This document shows positions 1 through 6,421 of a stretch of DNA of 8,298 nucleotides, one piece after another. The position numbers were made by a program, and so were the translations under genes. This DNA is from an uncultured bacterium. Its GTDB lineage: Bacteria; Desulfobacterota; Desulfobulbia; Desulfobulbales; Desulfobulbaceae. Below the pieces are notes generated by a model that saw only the letters and a program-made list of their open reading frames with translations, searched no databases and was not told where the DNA came from. Position 1 is the stretch's first letter. Each line of letters starts with the position of its first letter. The DNA is taken from contig CAITZN010000043.1 in the NCBI GenBank assembly GCA_903896915.1, forward strand, positions 1-8,298, written 5' to 3'.

Positions 1-1
1 G

Positions 2-100
2 GCATGCATCCTGCAGGAGTACGACTTTGAGATCAAGCATCGCCCGGGGACACAGCATGGCAACGCTGATGGACTCAGCCGTCTCCCCCTGCCCAACACA
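2..100 (+). mobile_element. Ty3/gypsy retrotransposon pol fragment (end of RNase H domain)
   Basis: Frame 2 (from base 2) translates to an open segment containing LQEYDFEIKHRPG followed directly by TQHGNADGLSRLP and then LPNT. This is the hallmark C-terminal edge of the RNase H-like domain of Ty3/gypsy (Metaviridae) reverse transcriptases, where the RPG...NADALSRLP block carries the last catalytic Asp (the D of NADGLSR, codon 68-70). The piece is cut by the window's left edge, and recognisable similarity fades after about base 100. The frame itself stays open to a TGA at 266-268, but beyond about 130 it is only a shadow of murB. Such elements belong to eukaryotic genomes, and no bacterial homologue is known to me. 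It is either a chimeric assembly join or foreign DNA. Identification of the motif is firm; the origin is inferred. Confidence 0.85.
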
Positions 101-128
101 GATGATCAGGCCGGGGCCCGTTTGGACC

Positions 129-1064
129 ATGAGTATGAACAGCCAGCAACGCACGGAGTTCGAGACGTTGTGTCGATCAATCCGGTGGGACGTCGATATG
201 GCTGCTTACTCGACTTTCCGCACGGGTGGCACTGTCGAGGCTATGGTGGAGTCAGGCGACCTGGATGAACTGGTTGCGCTGATGCGTTGGCTGCACCGTC
301 ATCAGATCCCGTGGCAGGTCATTGGCGGCGGTTCGAATATCCTTGTCACCAGTTCATATCATGAGGGGGTGTTCATCCGGCTGGGAGGATGCAATGATAT
401 TTGTGTCGGCCCCCCGGGCGATACGGAAACCGCTGCTGATTGCAGGCTTCTGGTTGGTGCAGGCTGTAATTTGGCGGCGCTGGTCTCGTGGTGCACTCGC
501 AACGGCTTGGCCGGCCTGGAGTTCATGGCGGGCATTCCTGGCAGTGTTGGCGGGGCTATCCGTATGAATGCCGGGGCCTTCGGTCATTCGATCAGTGAGG
601 CCCTGATGTCGGTGCAATGGATCAATGAACAGGGTGAAATTCTGGAGGCTGTCAGGGGAAATATTGTTTTCTCCTACCGTCACAGTCAGTTCCCGGGAGA
701 ACCTGCTGGGAAAATGCTCATTACCCGAGGTTGTTTTTTGTTGCAGCGTGGTGACAGGGAAGTGTTGGCGGCACGTTGTCGGGAAATCATTGAGCAGCGT
801 CGGCAGAAACAACCTTGGGGGCTTGGTTCGGCAGGGTCTGTGTTCAAGAATCCGATGGGGGATTTCGCCGGCCGTCTTATTGAACAGGCTGGATTCAAAG
901 GCGTGACTTACGGGAAAGCAATGGTGTCACCTCAGCATGCTAACTTTATTGTCAATACTGGTGGCGCTGTCCCAGAAGATATTATAGGGCTCATGCAAGA
1001 GATTCGCAGGAAAGTGCTGCAGCAGTCAGGCGTTCTCCTTGAGCCTGAGGTGCATATTATTTAA
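129..1064 (+). CDS. murB: UDP-N-acetylenolpyruvoylglucosamine reductase MurB
   Basis: MurB is a cytoplasmic FAD enzyme that reduces UDP-GlcNAc-enolpyruvate with NADPH to UDP-MurNAc, the second committed step of peptidoglycan synthesis. From ATG 129 it is 311 aa, the usual size. Visible motifs are YSTFRTGG near residues 27-34, the FAD-binding GGGSN (66-70), IPGSVGGA (136-143), the catalytic-region Tyr-Arg of SYRHSQF (Y183, R184), AGSVFKNP with the proton-donor Ser (S237), and the terminal LEPEVHII with the catalytic Glu (E307). The lack of a long insert suggests the type II form. The frame stays open upstream to 27, but residues encoded there come from the retroelement DNA and are not MurB-like. 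ATG 129 and ATG 135 are both possible, and neither has a clear Shine-Dalgarno site, so the natural 5' context may be missing. FtsQ follows after 16 nt. Confidence 0.95.
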   Translation: MSMNSQQRTEFETLCRSIRWDVDMAAYSTFRTGGTVEAMVESGDLDELVALMRWLHRHQIPWQVIGGGSNILVTSSYHEGVFIRLGGCNDICVGPPGDTETAADCRLLVGAGCNLAALVSWCTRNGLAGLEFMAGIPGSVGGAIRMNAGAFGHSISEALMSVQWINEQGEILEAVRGNIVFSYRHSQFPGEPAGKMLITRGCFLLQRGDREVLAARCREIIEQRRQKQPWGLGSAGSVFKNPMGDFAGRLIEQAGFKGVTYGKAMVSPQHANFIVNTGGAVPEDIIGLMQEIRRKVLQQSGVLLEPEVHII

Positions 1065-1080
1065 AGGCCGGAAGCGAGGA

Positions 1081-2022
1081 ATGATGGCGATTTATACCCC
1101 CCGACAGGTGCCGTCTCGCTCAAAGAAAAAGGGAGGGGGGGCGGGCAGGTTCGGCAAGTTGATCGGAACGTTGTTGCGGCGCAAAAAAAAGGTGCCGCCG
1201 TTCCAGGCACCGCCTTCAGTAACTGGGACCCAGCGTGTATGGAAACTGAAGCAGTTTTCTAAAACCACGATGATACTTTTGGCTTCTGGTGGTGTCCTGC
1301 TGGTAATCCTTTGGCTGTCTTACCAGCTGATGCTACGGTCCGATATTTTCCGTTTGACCGATATCCGGATTTCCGGTACGCGCACCACGACTGAACGACA
1401 GATCCTCGATCTTGTAGGGCTGCAGGTGGGAGGGAGCCTGTTGCGCTTCAACAATAAGGCTGCTGAAGCACGTATTGGGGCCCACCCGTGGGTGGAGCAG
1501 GTGAGGATAAAAACGCAATGGCCATCCGCCATTGAAATCGCTGTCCGTGAGTATCAGCCGTTTGCCTTGGTTAATATCGAAGAGTCCAAGGAAAAACGAT
1601 TGCGCTATATTAATCGGGAAGGGAGGGTCTTTGCTGATGTTGGCCAAGGGCAGGAACTGGATTTCCCGGTGATAACCGGTGCTCTCCTGCAGAAAGATTT
1701 TGCCGCCAATGTTTTTGTCAAAGGGGGCTTGGCGGATGCAGCCTGTAGCCTGTTGCTTCTGGCTGCCAAAGGCAATGCCATATTGCCGATTCAGTCTATC
1801 TCAGAGGTACACATTGATCAGCAGTTGGGCTTAATCGTCTATCTGGTCGACCGGCCCTTTCCTGTTTATTTTGGTAAAGATCGGCTGCAAACTAAATTTT
1901 TTCGGCTGGTCAAAGTTCTTGAGCAACTGTATGCCAAGAAGCAGGTCGATGCTGTCAAAGAAATTCGAATGGATTATTCAGATGATAAGATCTTGGTTAC
2001 CGGAGCGAAAATTGACGGGTGA
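1081..2022 (+). CDS. ftsQ: Cell division protein FtsQ
   Basis: FtsQ is a bitopic inner-membrane protein of the divisome that binds FtsB/FtsL and links cytoplasmic ring assembly to septal peptidoglycan synthesis. From ATG 1081 it is 313 aa. It has a long basic cytoplasmic tail (many Lys/Arg, residues 5-60) and one membrane segment at about 62-83 (TTMILLASGGVLLVILWLSY). A periplasmic POTRA domain follows at about 89-158 (FRLTDIRISGTRTTTERQIL, then HPWVEQVRIKTQWPSAIEI), and then the beta domain. ATG 1081 and ATG 1084 are adjacent. GAGGA (1076-1080) is close enough to suit 1084 better, and a TTG at 1039 inside murB is unlikely. The stop is followed 4 nt later by ftsA, so the two are probably translated together. 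No ddl gene lies between murB and ftsQ, unlike many dcw clusters. Confidence 0.93.
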   Translation: MMAIYTPRQVPSRSKKKGGGAGRFGKLIGTLLRRKKKVPPFQAPPSVTGTQRVWKLKQFSKTTMILLASGGVLLVILWLSYQLMLRSDIFRLTDIRISGTRTTTERQILDLVGLQVGGSLLRFNNKAAEARIGAHPWVEQVRIKTQWPSAIEIAVREYQPFALVNIEESKEKRLRYINREGRVFADVGQGQELDFPVITGALLQKDFAANVFVKGGLADAACSLLLLAAKGNAILPIQSISEVHIDQQLGLIVYLVDRPFPVYFGKDRLQTKFFRLVKVLEQLYAKKQVDAVKEIRMDYSDDKILVTGAKIDG

Positions 2023-2026
2023 GAAT

Positions 2027-3250
2027 ATGGAAGAATTGGAAGCGCGGGAGCCGGGTGAGCTTGTCGCTGCCCTTGATATAGGCACAACAAAAGTCTGCGC
2101 CTTGATCGGCGAGGTCTTCGAGGATCGGGTGGAGATTATCGGTGTCGGCACTGCAGCCTCTTCAGGTATGAAGAAAGGGGTGGTCGTCAATATCGAATCA
2201 ACGGTCAAATCAATCCGGCAGGCGGTGGAGTCAGCCTCAGATATGGCTGGTTGTGACATCGAGTCCGTTTATGTGGGTATTGCAGGCAACCATATTAAGG
2301 GCTTTAATTCTCCTGGAATCATGGCTATCAACAATCAGGAGATCAAAGAAAAAGACATTGAGGCCGTCATTCAGGCCGCCCAGACTGTTAAGATTTCAGA
2401 TAATCAGCAGATTATCCATGTCCTGCCACAGGAATATATGGTGGATGATCATACCGGTATCCAGAATCCACTGGGGATGACCGGTGTCCGTCTGGTAACC
2501 AATGTACACATTGTCACCGCTGACGTCACTGCACTCCATAATGTTGTGACCAGTTGCAACCGGGCCGGGTTGACCGTGGCGGAGATTGTCCTGGAGTCGG
2601 TCGCTTCGTCACTTACCGTGCTTGGCAAAGATGAGATGGAACTTGGAGTGGCGCTGATTGATATCGGCGGCGGGACCACGGACCTGGCCATTTTTTGCAA
2701 CGGTACCATCAAGCATACCTGGGAGTTGGCCTTGGGCGGCAATAATCTTACCAGTGATCTTTCAGTTGGGCTCCGCACCCCGTTGCAGGAAGCCGAAGAG
2801 TTGAAATACCTCTACGGCGGCGCTCTTTCTTCGATGATCAAGGAAAACCACATCATCGAGGTGCCTACGGTTGGAGATCGCAAACCTCGTAAGGTTTCTC
2901 AGCGGATCATGGTTGAAATTCTCGAAGCCCGCATGGAAGAAATCCTGCAGATGGTCAACAAGAATATCAGTGCTTCCGGCTACCGCAACCGGATCAATGC
3001 TGGTATTGTAATCACGGGTGGTACAGCGCTCCTGGCCAATATCGTGGAGATGGCTGAGCAGGTTTTTGATTTACCGGTGCGGATTGGTTACCCTCAGGGT
3101 GTTGAGGGCCGGATCGAGGATATTCGATCCCCCCGGTGCACCACCGGAGTCGGATTGGTGTTGTATGGCAGTAAAGCGAAAAATCATGTGTCGAAGGAAA
3201 GCGGCGGGATGGTCAGCAAGCTGAAAAACTGGGTAAAAAATATCGTCTAA
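2027..3250 (+). CDS. ftsA: Cell division protein FtsA
   Basis: FtsA is an actin-like ATPase that tethers FtsZ filaments to the inner membrane and recruits later division proteins. From ATG 2027 it is 407 aa, typical for the family. The sequence shows the phosphate-1 motif ALDIGTTKVCALIG (DIGTTK at 17-22), the FtsA-specific 1C region around KKGVVVNIESTVKSIRQAVE (about 49-68), phosphate-2 DIGGGTTD (212-219), the adenosine motif ITGGTALLANI (about 329-339), and a C-terminal amphipathic membrane-targeting helix GGMVSKLKNWVKNIV (393-407). GGTGAG at 2018-2023, overlapping the ftsQ stop, serves as ribosome binding site. The frame is open upstream to 1871, but that extension lies within ftsQ and is not FtsA-like. 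All key motifs are intact. Confidence 0.97.
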   Translation: MEELEAREPGELVAALDIGTTKVCALIGEVFEDRVEIIGVGTAASSGMKKGVVVNIESTVKSIRQAVESASDMAGCDIESVYVGIAGNHIKGFNSPGIMAINNQEIKEKDIEAVIQAAQTVKISDNQQIIHVLPQEYMVDDHTGIQNPLGMTGVRLVTNVHIVTADVTALHNVVTSCNRAGLTVAEIVLESVASSLTVLGKDEMELGVALIDIGGGTTDLAIFCNGTIKHTWELALGGNNLTSDLSVGLRTPLQEAEELKYLYGGALSSMIKENHIIEVPTVGDRKPRKVSQRIMVEILEARMEEILQMVNKNISASGYRNRINAGIVITGGTALLANIVEMAEQVFDLPVRIGYPQGVEGRIEDIRSPRCTTGVGLVLYGSKAKNHVSKESGGMVSKLKNWVKNIV

Positions 3251-3337
3251 GTATACTGAAATTTCCCTTTAGTCCTACCGAAGTTAATGGTATAGATAAG
3301 GGATATTAATCAGGGAATTTTTTCTTGGGAGAGAAAC
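3251..3337 (+). promoter_or_regulatory. ftsA-ftsZ spacer with alternative inverted repeats
   Basis: This 87-nt spacer is AT-rich compared with its neighbours. Bases 3259-3268 can pair with 3312-3321 (9 of 10 positions), and the right arm runs into six T (3318-3323). A shorter pairing, 3264-3269 with 3298-3303 (6 bp), competes for the same left arm. TATAGAT at 3291-3297 resembles a -10 box, but the matching -35 position (3268-3273, TTTAGT) is weak. GGGAGAG (3327-3333), 4 nt before the ftsZ ATG, is a good ribosome binding site. A dedicated ftsZ promoter or a 5' leader structure is plausible, since ftsZ is often expressed from extra promoters, but neither is proven by the sequence. Confidence 0.35.
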
Positions 3338-4543
3338 ATGCCGTTCAGGATGGCCGAAGAAGAATCTGTAGCTGTTATCAAGGTGATCGGTGTCGGTGGT
3401 GGAGGTGGCAACGCCATCAACACCATGGTCGAGAACCGATTGACGGGCGTGCAATTTATTGCTGCCAATACGGATATGCAGGCCCTGGAAAAATCGCGTG
3501 CCGATATCCGACTCCAGCTGGGGCCGGGGATTACAAAGGGTATGGGAGCTGGCGCTGACCCAGAAATGGGCAGGGAAGCCGCTCAGGAAAGTTATGACGA
3601 CCTGATGAGCGTGTTGAAAGGGGCAGACATGGTTTTCGTCACCGCCGGGTTGGGCGGAGGTACGGGAACGGGTGCAGCTCCTGTGATCGCCAAGTTAAGC
3701 AAAGAGGCCGGTGCCTTGACGGTAGCAGTCGTCACCAAGCCGTTCTATTTCGAGGCGAAAAAGCGGATGCGTAATGCTGAAGCAGGTTGGGAAAAACTTA
3801 AAGAGTACGCTGATACGATCATCACTGTGCCCAACGACCGGTTGCTCAGTCTGATGAACAAGAATTCCACCCTGGTCGATATGATGGGGATGGTGGATAA
3901 CGTCCTGCTACAGGCCGTCAAGGGGATCACTGATCTCATCAATCTGCCGGGGCATATCAACGTTGACTTTGCCGACCTCAAAACCGTAATGAAGGAAGTC
4001 GGACCCGCTATCATGGGTTCGGGTTCGGCGGTCGGGGAAAACCGAGCTACCGAAGCCGCCAAGCGTGCAATCGATAATCAGCTGCTTGAGGATGTCGGTA
4101 TTGATGGGGCTCGCGGTATTCTGGTCAATATTTCCGCTACCAAGAACACCTTGACCATGAACGAATTCATGGAGGCGGCCGCCCTTATTCAGGCCAAAGC
4201 CCATGATGACGCTAATGTTATCGTCGGTGCCTTGTTCGATGAATCTCTCGGCGATGAACTGCGGGTGACGGTCATAGCTACCGGTATCTCCAGTATTGAG
4301 GAACCCGAGATCTCGCAGCTCGAGGTGGTACGTCGTCAGGGGGCGAAACCACCAGTGACAACGCGCTCACGACTGCCTCGACTTCTCGAGGATGAGGTAG
4401 CCGTTCCGGAGAGCGCCTCGGTTGCCATCGCCAAGCCAAACATGCTGCCCAAGGGGCTGCCACGCATGCCACGACCTATTTTTGACGATCACGAACTCAC
4501 CGAGTTTGACGAGCCGGCCTATCTTCGCAAGAAGGCGAATTAG
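3338..4543 (+). CDS. ftsZ: Cell division protein FtsZ
   Basis: FtsZ is the tubulin-like GTPase that polymerises at mid-cell into the Z ring. The protein has 401 aa and an ATG with GGGAGAG 4 nt upstream. The N-terminal GTP-binding region reads [16 protein letters not shown] (13-28), followed by AANTDMQAL (42-50). The tubulin signature GGGTGTG is at 106-112, PNDRLL at 165-170, and the T7 synergy loop [11 protein letters not shown] at 208-218 carries the catalytic Asp residues D210 and D213. A linker of about 65 residues follows the core (about 320-385). The conserved C-terminal peptide that docks FtsA and other partners is [12 protein letters not shown] (390-401). One small deviation is FEAKKRM (138-144), where most FtsZ have FEGKKR. 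Position after ftsA is the standard dcw order, and a terminator follows. The gene appears intact and functional. Confidence 0.98.
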   Translation: MPFRMAEEESVAVIKVIGVGGGGGNAINTMVENRLTGVQFIAANTDMQALEKSRADIRLQLGPGITKGMGAGADPEMGREAAQESYDDLMSVLKGADMVFVTAGLGGGTGTGAAPVIAKLSKEAGALTVAVVTKPFYFEAKKRMRNAEAGWEKLKEYADTIITVPNDRLLSLMNKNSTLVDMMGMVDNVLLQAVKGITDLINLPGHINVDFADLKTVMKEVGPAIMGSGSAVGENRATEAAKRAIDNQLLEDVGIDGARGILVNISATKNTLTMNEFMEAAALIQAKAHDDANVIVGALFDESLGDELRVTVIATGISSIEEPEISQLEVVRRQGAKPPVTTRSRLPRLLEDEVAVPESASVAIAKPNMLPKGLPRMPRPIFDDHELTEFDEPAYLRKKAN

Positions 4544-4548
4544 GAAAG

Positions 4549-4565
4549 CTGGGGCTTGGCCCCGG
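4549..4565 (+). repeat. Short GC hairpin just after ftsZ
   Basis: GGGGC (4551-4555) and GCCCC (4559-4563) pair across a 3-nt loop, extended by a G-U and a C-G pair to a 7-bp stem beginning 6 nt after the ftsZ stop. No T run follows, so it is not an intrinsic terminator by itself. It might protect the 3' end of the mRNA. Its function is inferred only. Confidence 0.4.
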
Positions 4566-4603
4566 TCCTGACGAGGGAAGGCTGAAGGGAGAGATTGAAG
4601 TCG

Positions 4604-4646
4604 CTGCAGGGGAATGTCAACCGGATATTCCCCTGCGGTGTTTTTT
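4604..4646 (+). terminator. Rho-independent terminator downstream of ftsZ
   Basis: GCAGGGGAAT (4606-4615) is perfectly complementary to ATTCCCCTGC (4627-4636). The stem extends inward by three more pairs (4616-4618 with 4624-4626) to a 5-nt loop, and outward by C4604-G4638 with one U-G pair, about 15 bp in all. A T run (six T at 4641-4646, interrupted by one G just before) follows at once. This is a textbook intrinsic terminator on the + strand and probably ends the ftsQAZ transcript 61 nt after the ftsZ stop. It sits only 26 nt before the assigned start of the next gene, which would then need its own promoter or read-through. Confidence 0.85.
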
Positions 4647-4672
4647 GCTGCCGGTGAGAATGGTTTGCACCT

Positions 4673-6421
4673 TTGTCTTCCTACTTATCTACCGAAATTG
4701 GTACTGTCCGCAAAAAATGGAAAGACAGGGTTCCGGTGGCATTGCTGTACCCGAATACCTATCCCGTCGCCGTTTCCAACCTGGGCTTCCAGCTCGTCTA
4801 TACTCTGCTCAACCAACAGGAAGATGTTGTCTGCGAGCGCTTTGTCTATCCTGATCAGTCCCAGTCGCTGCGTTCACTGGAATCGTCCCGCCCTCTGACC
4901 GATTTTCCTTTGGTCCTCGGATCAATCAGTTTTGAACATGATTATCCCCGCCTTGCGGCTATGCTGGCGGTCGGGGGCATTGAACCGTTTGCGGTCCGAC
5001 GTCCGCAGGCCGTATATCCTGGCAACCCCCTGGTGGTGCTGGGAGGAGTTGGGGTCTTTATGAATCCCGAACCTCTGGCTGTGTTTGCCGACCTTATGGT
5101 GATCGGTGAGGCGGAGCCGCTTCTCATCCCGCTGGTCGAGGCGTTGAGCGGGTTTGCCACCACCAGCCGTGAAGCACTGCTGCTGCAGATTAGCGGGATG
5201 CTCCCCGGATGCTACGCCCCTACTTTTTATTCTTTTTCATATTCCAGTTCCGGGGTGGTTGAGCGGATCGAAACATCTGCAGGGTTGCCGCTGAGGGTGA
5301 CCAAGGTGATTGCTCCAGCCATGGAGCGGGCAGCGCATTCGACTCTACTTTCGCCCCATGCCGAATTGGGCATGTATATGGTGGAGTTGGGGCGGGGCTG
5401 CAGCCGTGGTTGCCGTTTTTGTGCGGCTGGGTATATCTATCGTCCGCCTCGTCTTTGGAGTGGCGAGGCTATTCTCCAGGGGCTTGCAGATCGCCCGGAG
5501 AAAATCGACCGGGTCGGTCTGCTCGGTATGGAAATGGTCAGGGATGAAACGATCGACGAGATCGCAGGCTATCTCAAGGAGCAGCAGTGTGCGCTTTCTT
5601 TTTCCTCGTTGCGGGCGGACGGCATCTCCGCACACACCTTGTCTCTGCTTGCTGCGTCGAACTTGAAAAGTGCGGCCATTGCCGCTGATGGCTGTTCGGA
5701 GCGGTTACGCCGACTGATCAATAAAGGGTTGAGCGAAGATGATCTTCTTTCGGCGGCAGCTCGACTGGTAGAGGCCGGCATTTTTCACCTTAAGCTCTAT
5801 GTGATGATCGGCCTGCCCACCGAAACCCAAGAGGATCTAGACGAACTGATTCTGCTCGTTGATCGGCTGCAGGCTCGAATTCTTCCCATAGGCAGAGCCA
5901 GGGGCAGGGTTTCGGAATTAACCCTATCCATCAACTGTTTTGTGCCCAAACCCTGGACACCCTTTCAGTACTGCTCCTTTGGCGGTCTCACACCTGCTCG
6001 TGCCGACGAAGAAAGCACGGCGCAGGCGCTTGTGGCGTTGAAGGATAAAATCAGGTATCTTCGCAAGATGCTGGCAGCGAAGGCAAATCTTCGCCTCAAG
6101 TTTGATCATCCCGAACAGGCGCTGCAGCAGGCGGTCTTTTCGCGAGCGGATCGACGCATCGGACCGGCACTGCTTGATCTCGGCAGCGGTAAATTTTCTT
6201 TTAAACAGGCCTTGCAGCGGCACCGGATCAATCCTTGGCAGTATGCGATTCGGCCGCGGCAGCAAAACGAACTTATGTGCTGGGAGGTGGTGGATCATGG
6301 CATTCGTTCCGGATACCTCTGGGAAGAATTCGAAAAGGCGATGTGCGGTGCCACGACCCGGCCCTGCGACCCGGCTGTCTGCCGTCGTTGTGGAGTCTGT
6401 CGTGAAGATTCCGAGGCCTGA
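4673..6421 (+). CDS. B12-binding-type radical SAM protein of unknown function
   Basis: This is a radical SAM enzyme that would bind a [4Fe-4S] cluster and cleave S-adenosylmethionine; the substrate is unknown. It has 582 aa from TTG 4673. The N-terminal part (about 8-160), with VALLYPNTYPVAVSNLGFQ, VVLGGVGVFMNPEPL and DLMVIGEAEPLL, resembles the cobalamin-binding-like domain of such proteins but shows no DxHxxG cobalamin ligand. The radical SAM core begins with GRGCSRGCRFC (C243, C247, C250, the CxxxCxxC motif) and includes SSLRADGIS, SERLRRLINKGLSEDDLL and YVMIGLPTET. FVPKPWTPFQ (423-432) is typical of a large uncharacterised subfamily (TIGR03960-like in my judgement). The tail holds C565-x4-C570-x2-C573-x2-C576, a possible extra metal site. 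The start is uncertain: TTG has no well-placed ribosome binding site, and an in-frame stop lies at 4655-4657. The downstream kinase gene overlaps it by 20 nt. Confidence 0.85.
   Translation: MSSYLSTEIGTVRKKWKDRVPVALLYPNTYPVAVSNLGFQLVYTLLNQQEDVVCERFVYPDQSQSLRSLESSRPLTDFPLVLGSISFEHDYPRLAAMLAVGGIEPFAVRRPQAVYPGNPLVVLGGVGVFMNPEPLAVFADLMVIGEAEPLLIPLVEALSGFATTSREALLLQISGMLPGCYAPTFYSFSYSSSGVVERIETSAGLPLRVTKVIAPAMERAAHSTLLSPHAELGMYMVELGRGCSRGCRFCAAGYIYRPPRLWSGEAILQGLADRPEKIDRVGLLGMEMVRDETIDEIAGYLKEQQCALSFSSLRADGISAHTLSLLAASNLKSAAIAADGCSERLRRLINKGLSEDDLLSAAARLVEAGIFHLKLYVMIGLPTETQEDLDELILLVDRLQARILPIGRARGRVSELTLSINCFVPKPWTPFQYCSFGGLTPARADEESTAQALVALKDKIRYLRKMLAAKANLRLKFDHPEQALQQAVFSRADRRIGPALLDLGSGKFSFKQALQRHRINPWQYAIRPRQQNELMCWEVVDHGIRSGYLWEEFEKAMCGATTRPCDPAVCRRCGVCREDSEA

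Noticed and set aside
27..128. N-terminal extension of MurB in the same frame
   Set aside because: The DNA codes for retroelement RNase H in frame 2. The frame-3 residues have no MurB character, and the family begins shortly before YSTFRTGG.
1871..2026. Longer FtsA starting inside ftsQ
   Set aside because: These bases code for FtsQ in another frame. FtsA proteins start near the ALDIGTTK motif, and a ribosome binding site precedes ATG 2027.
4614..4898. Small protein starting at the ftsZ terminator
   Set aside because: It begins in the terminator hairpin and then overlaps the conserved radical SAM N-terminus in another frame. No motif is visible.
6102..6401. 300-nt upstream extension of the histidine kinase
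   Set aside because: It lies wholly in the radical SAM gene, which has good family motifs there. GTG 6402 has a well-spaced GGAG site.
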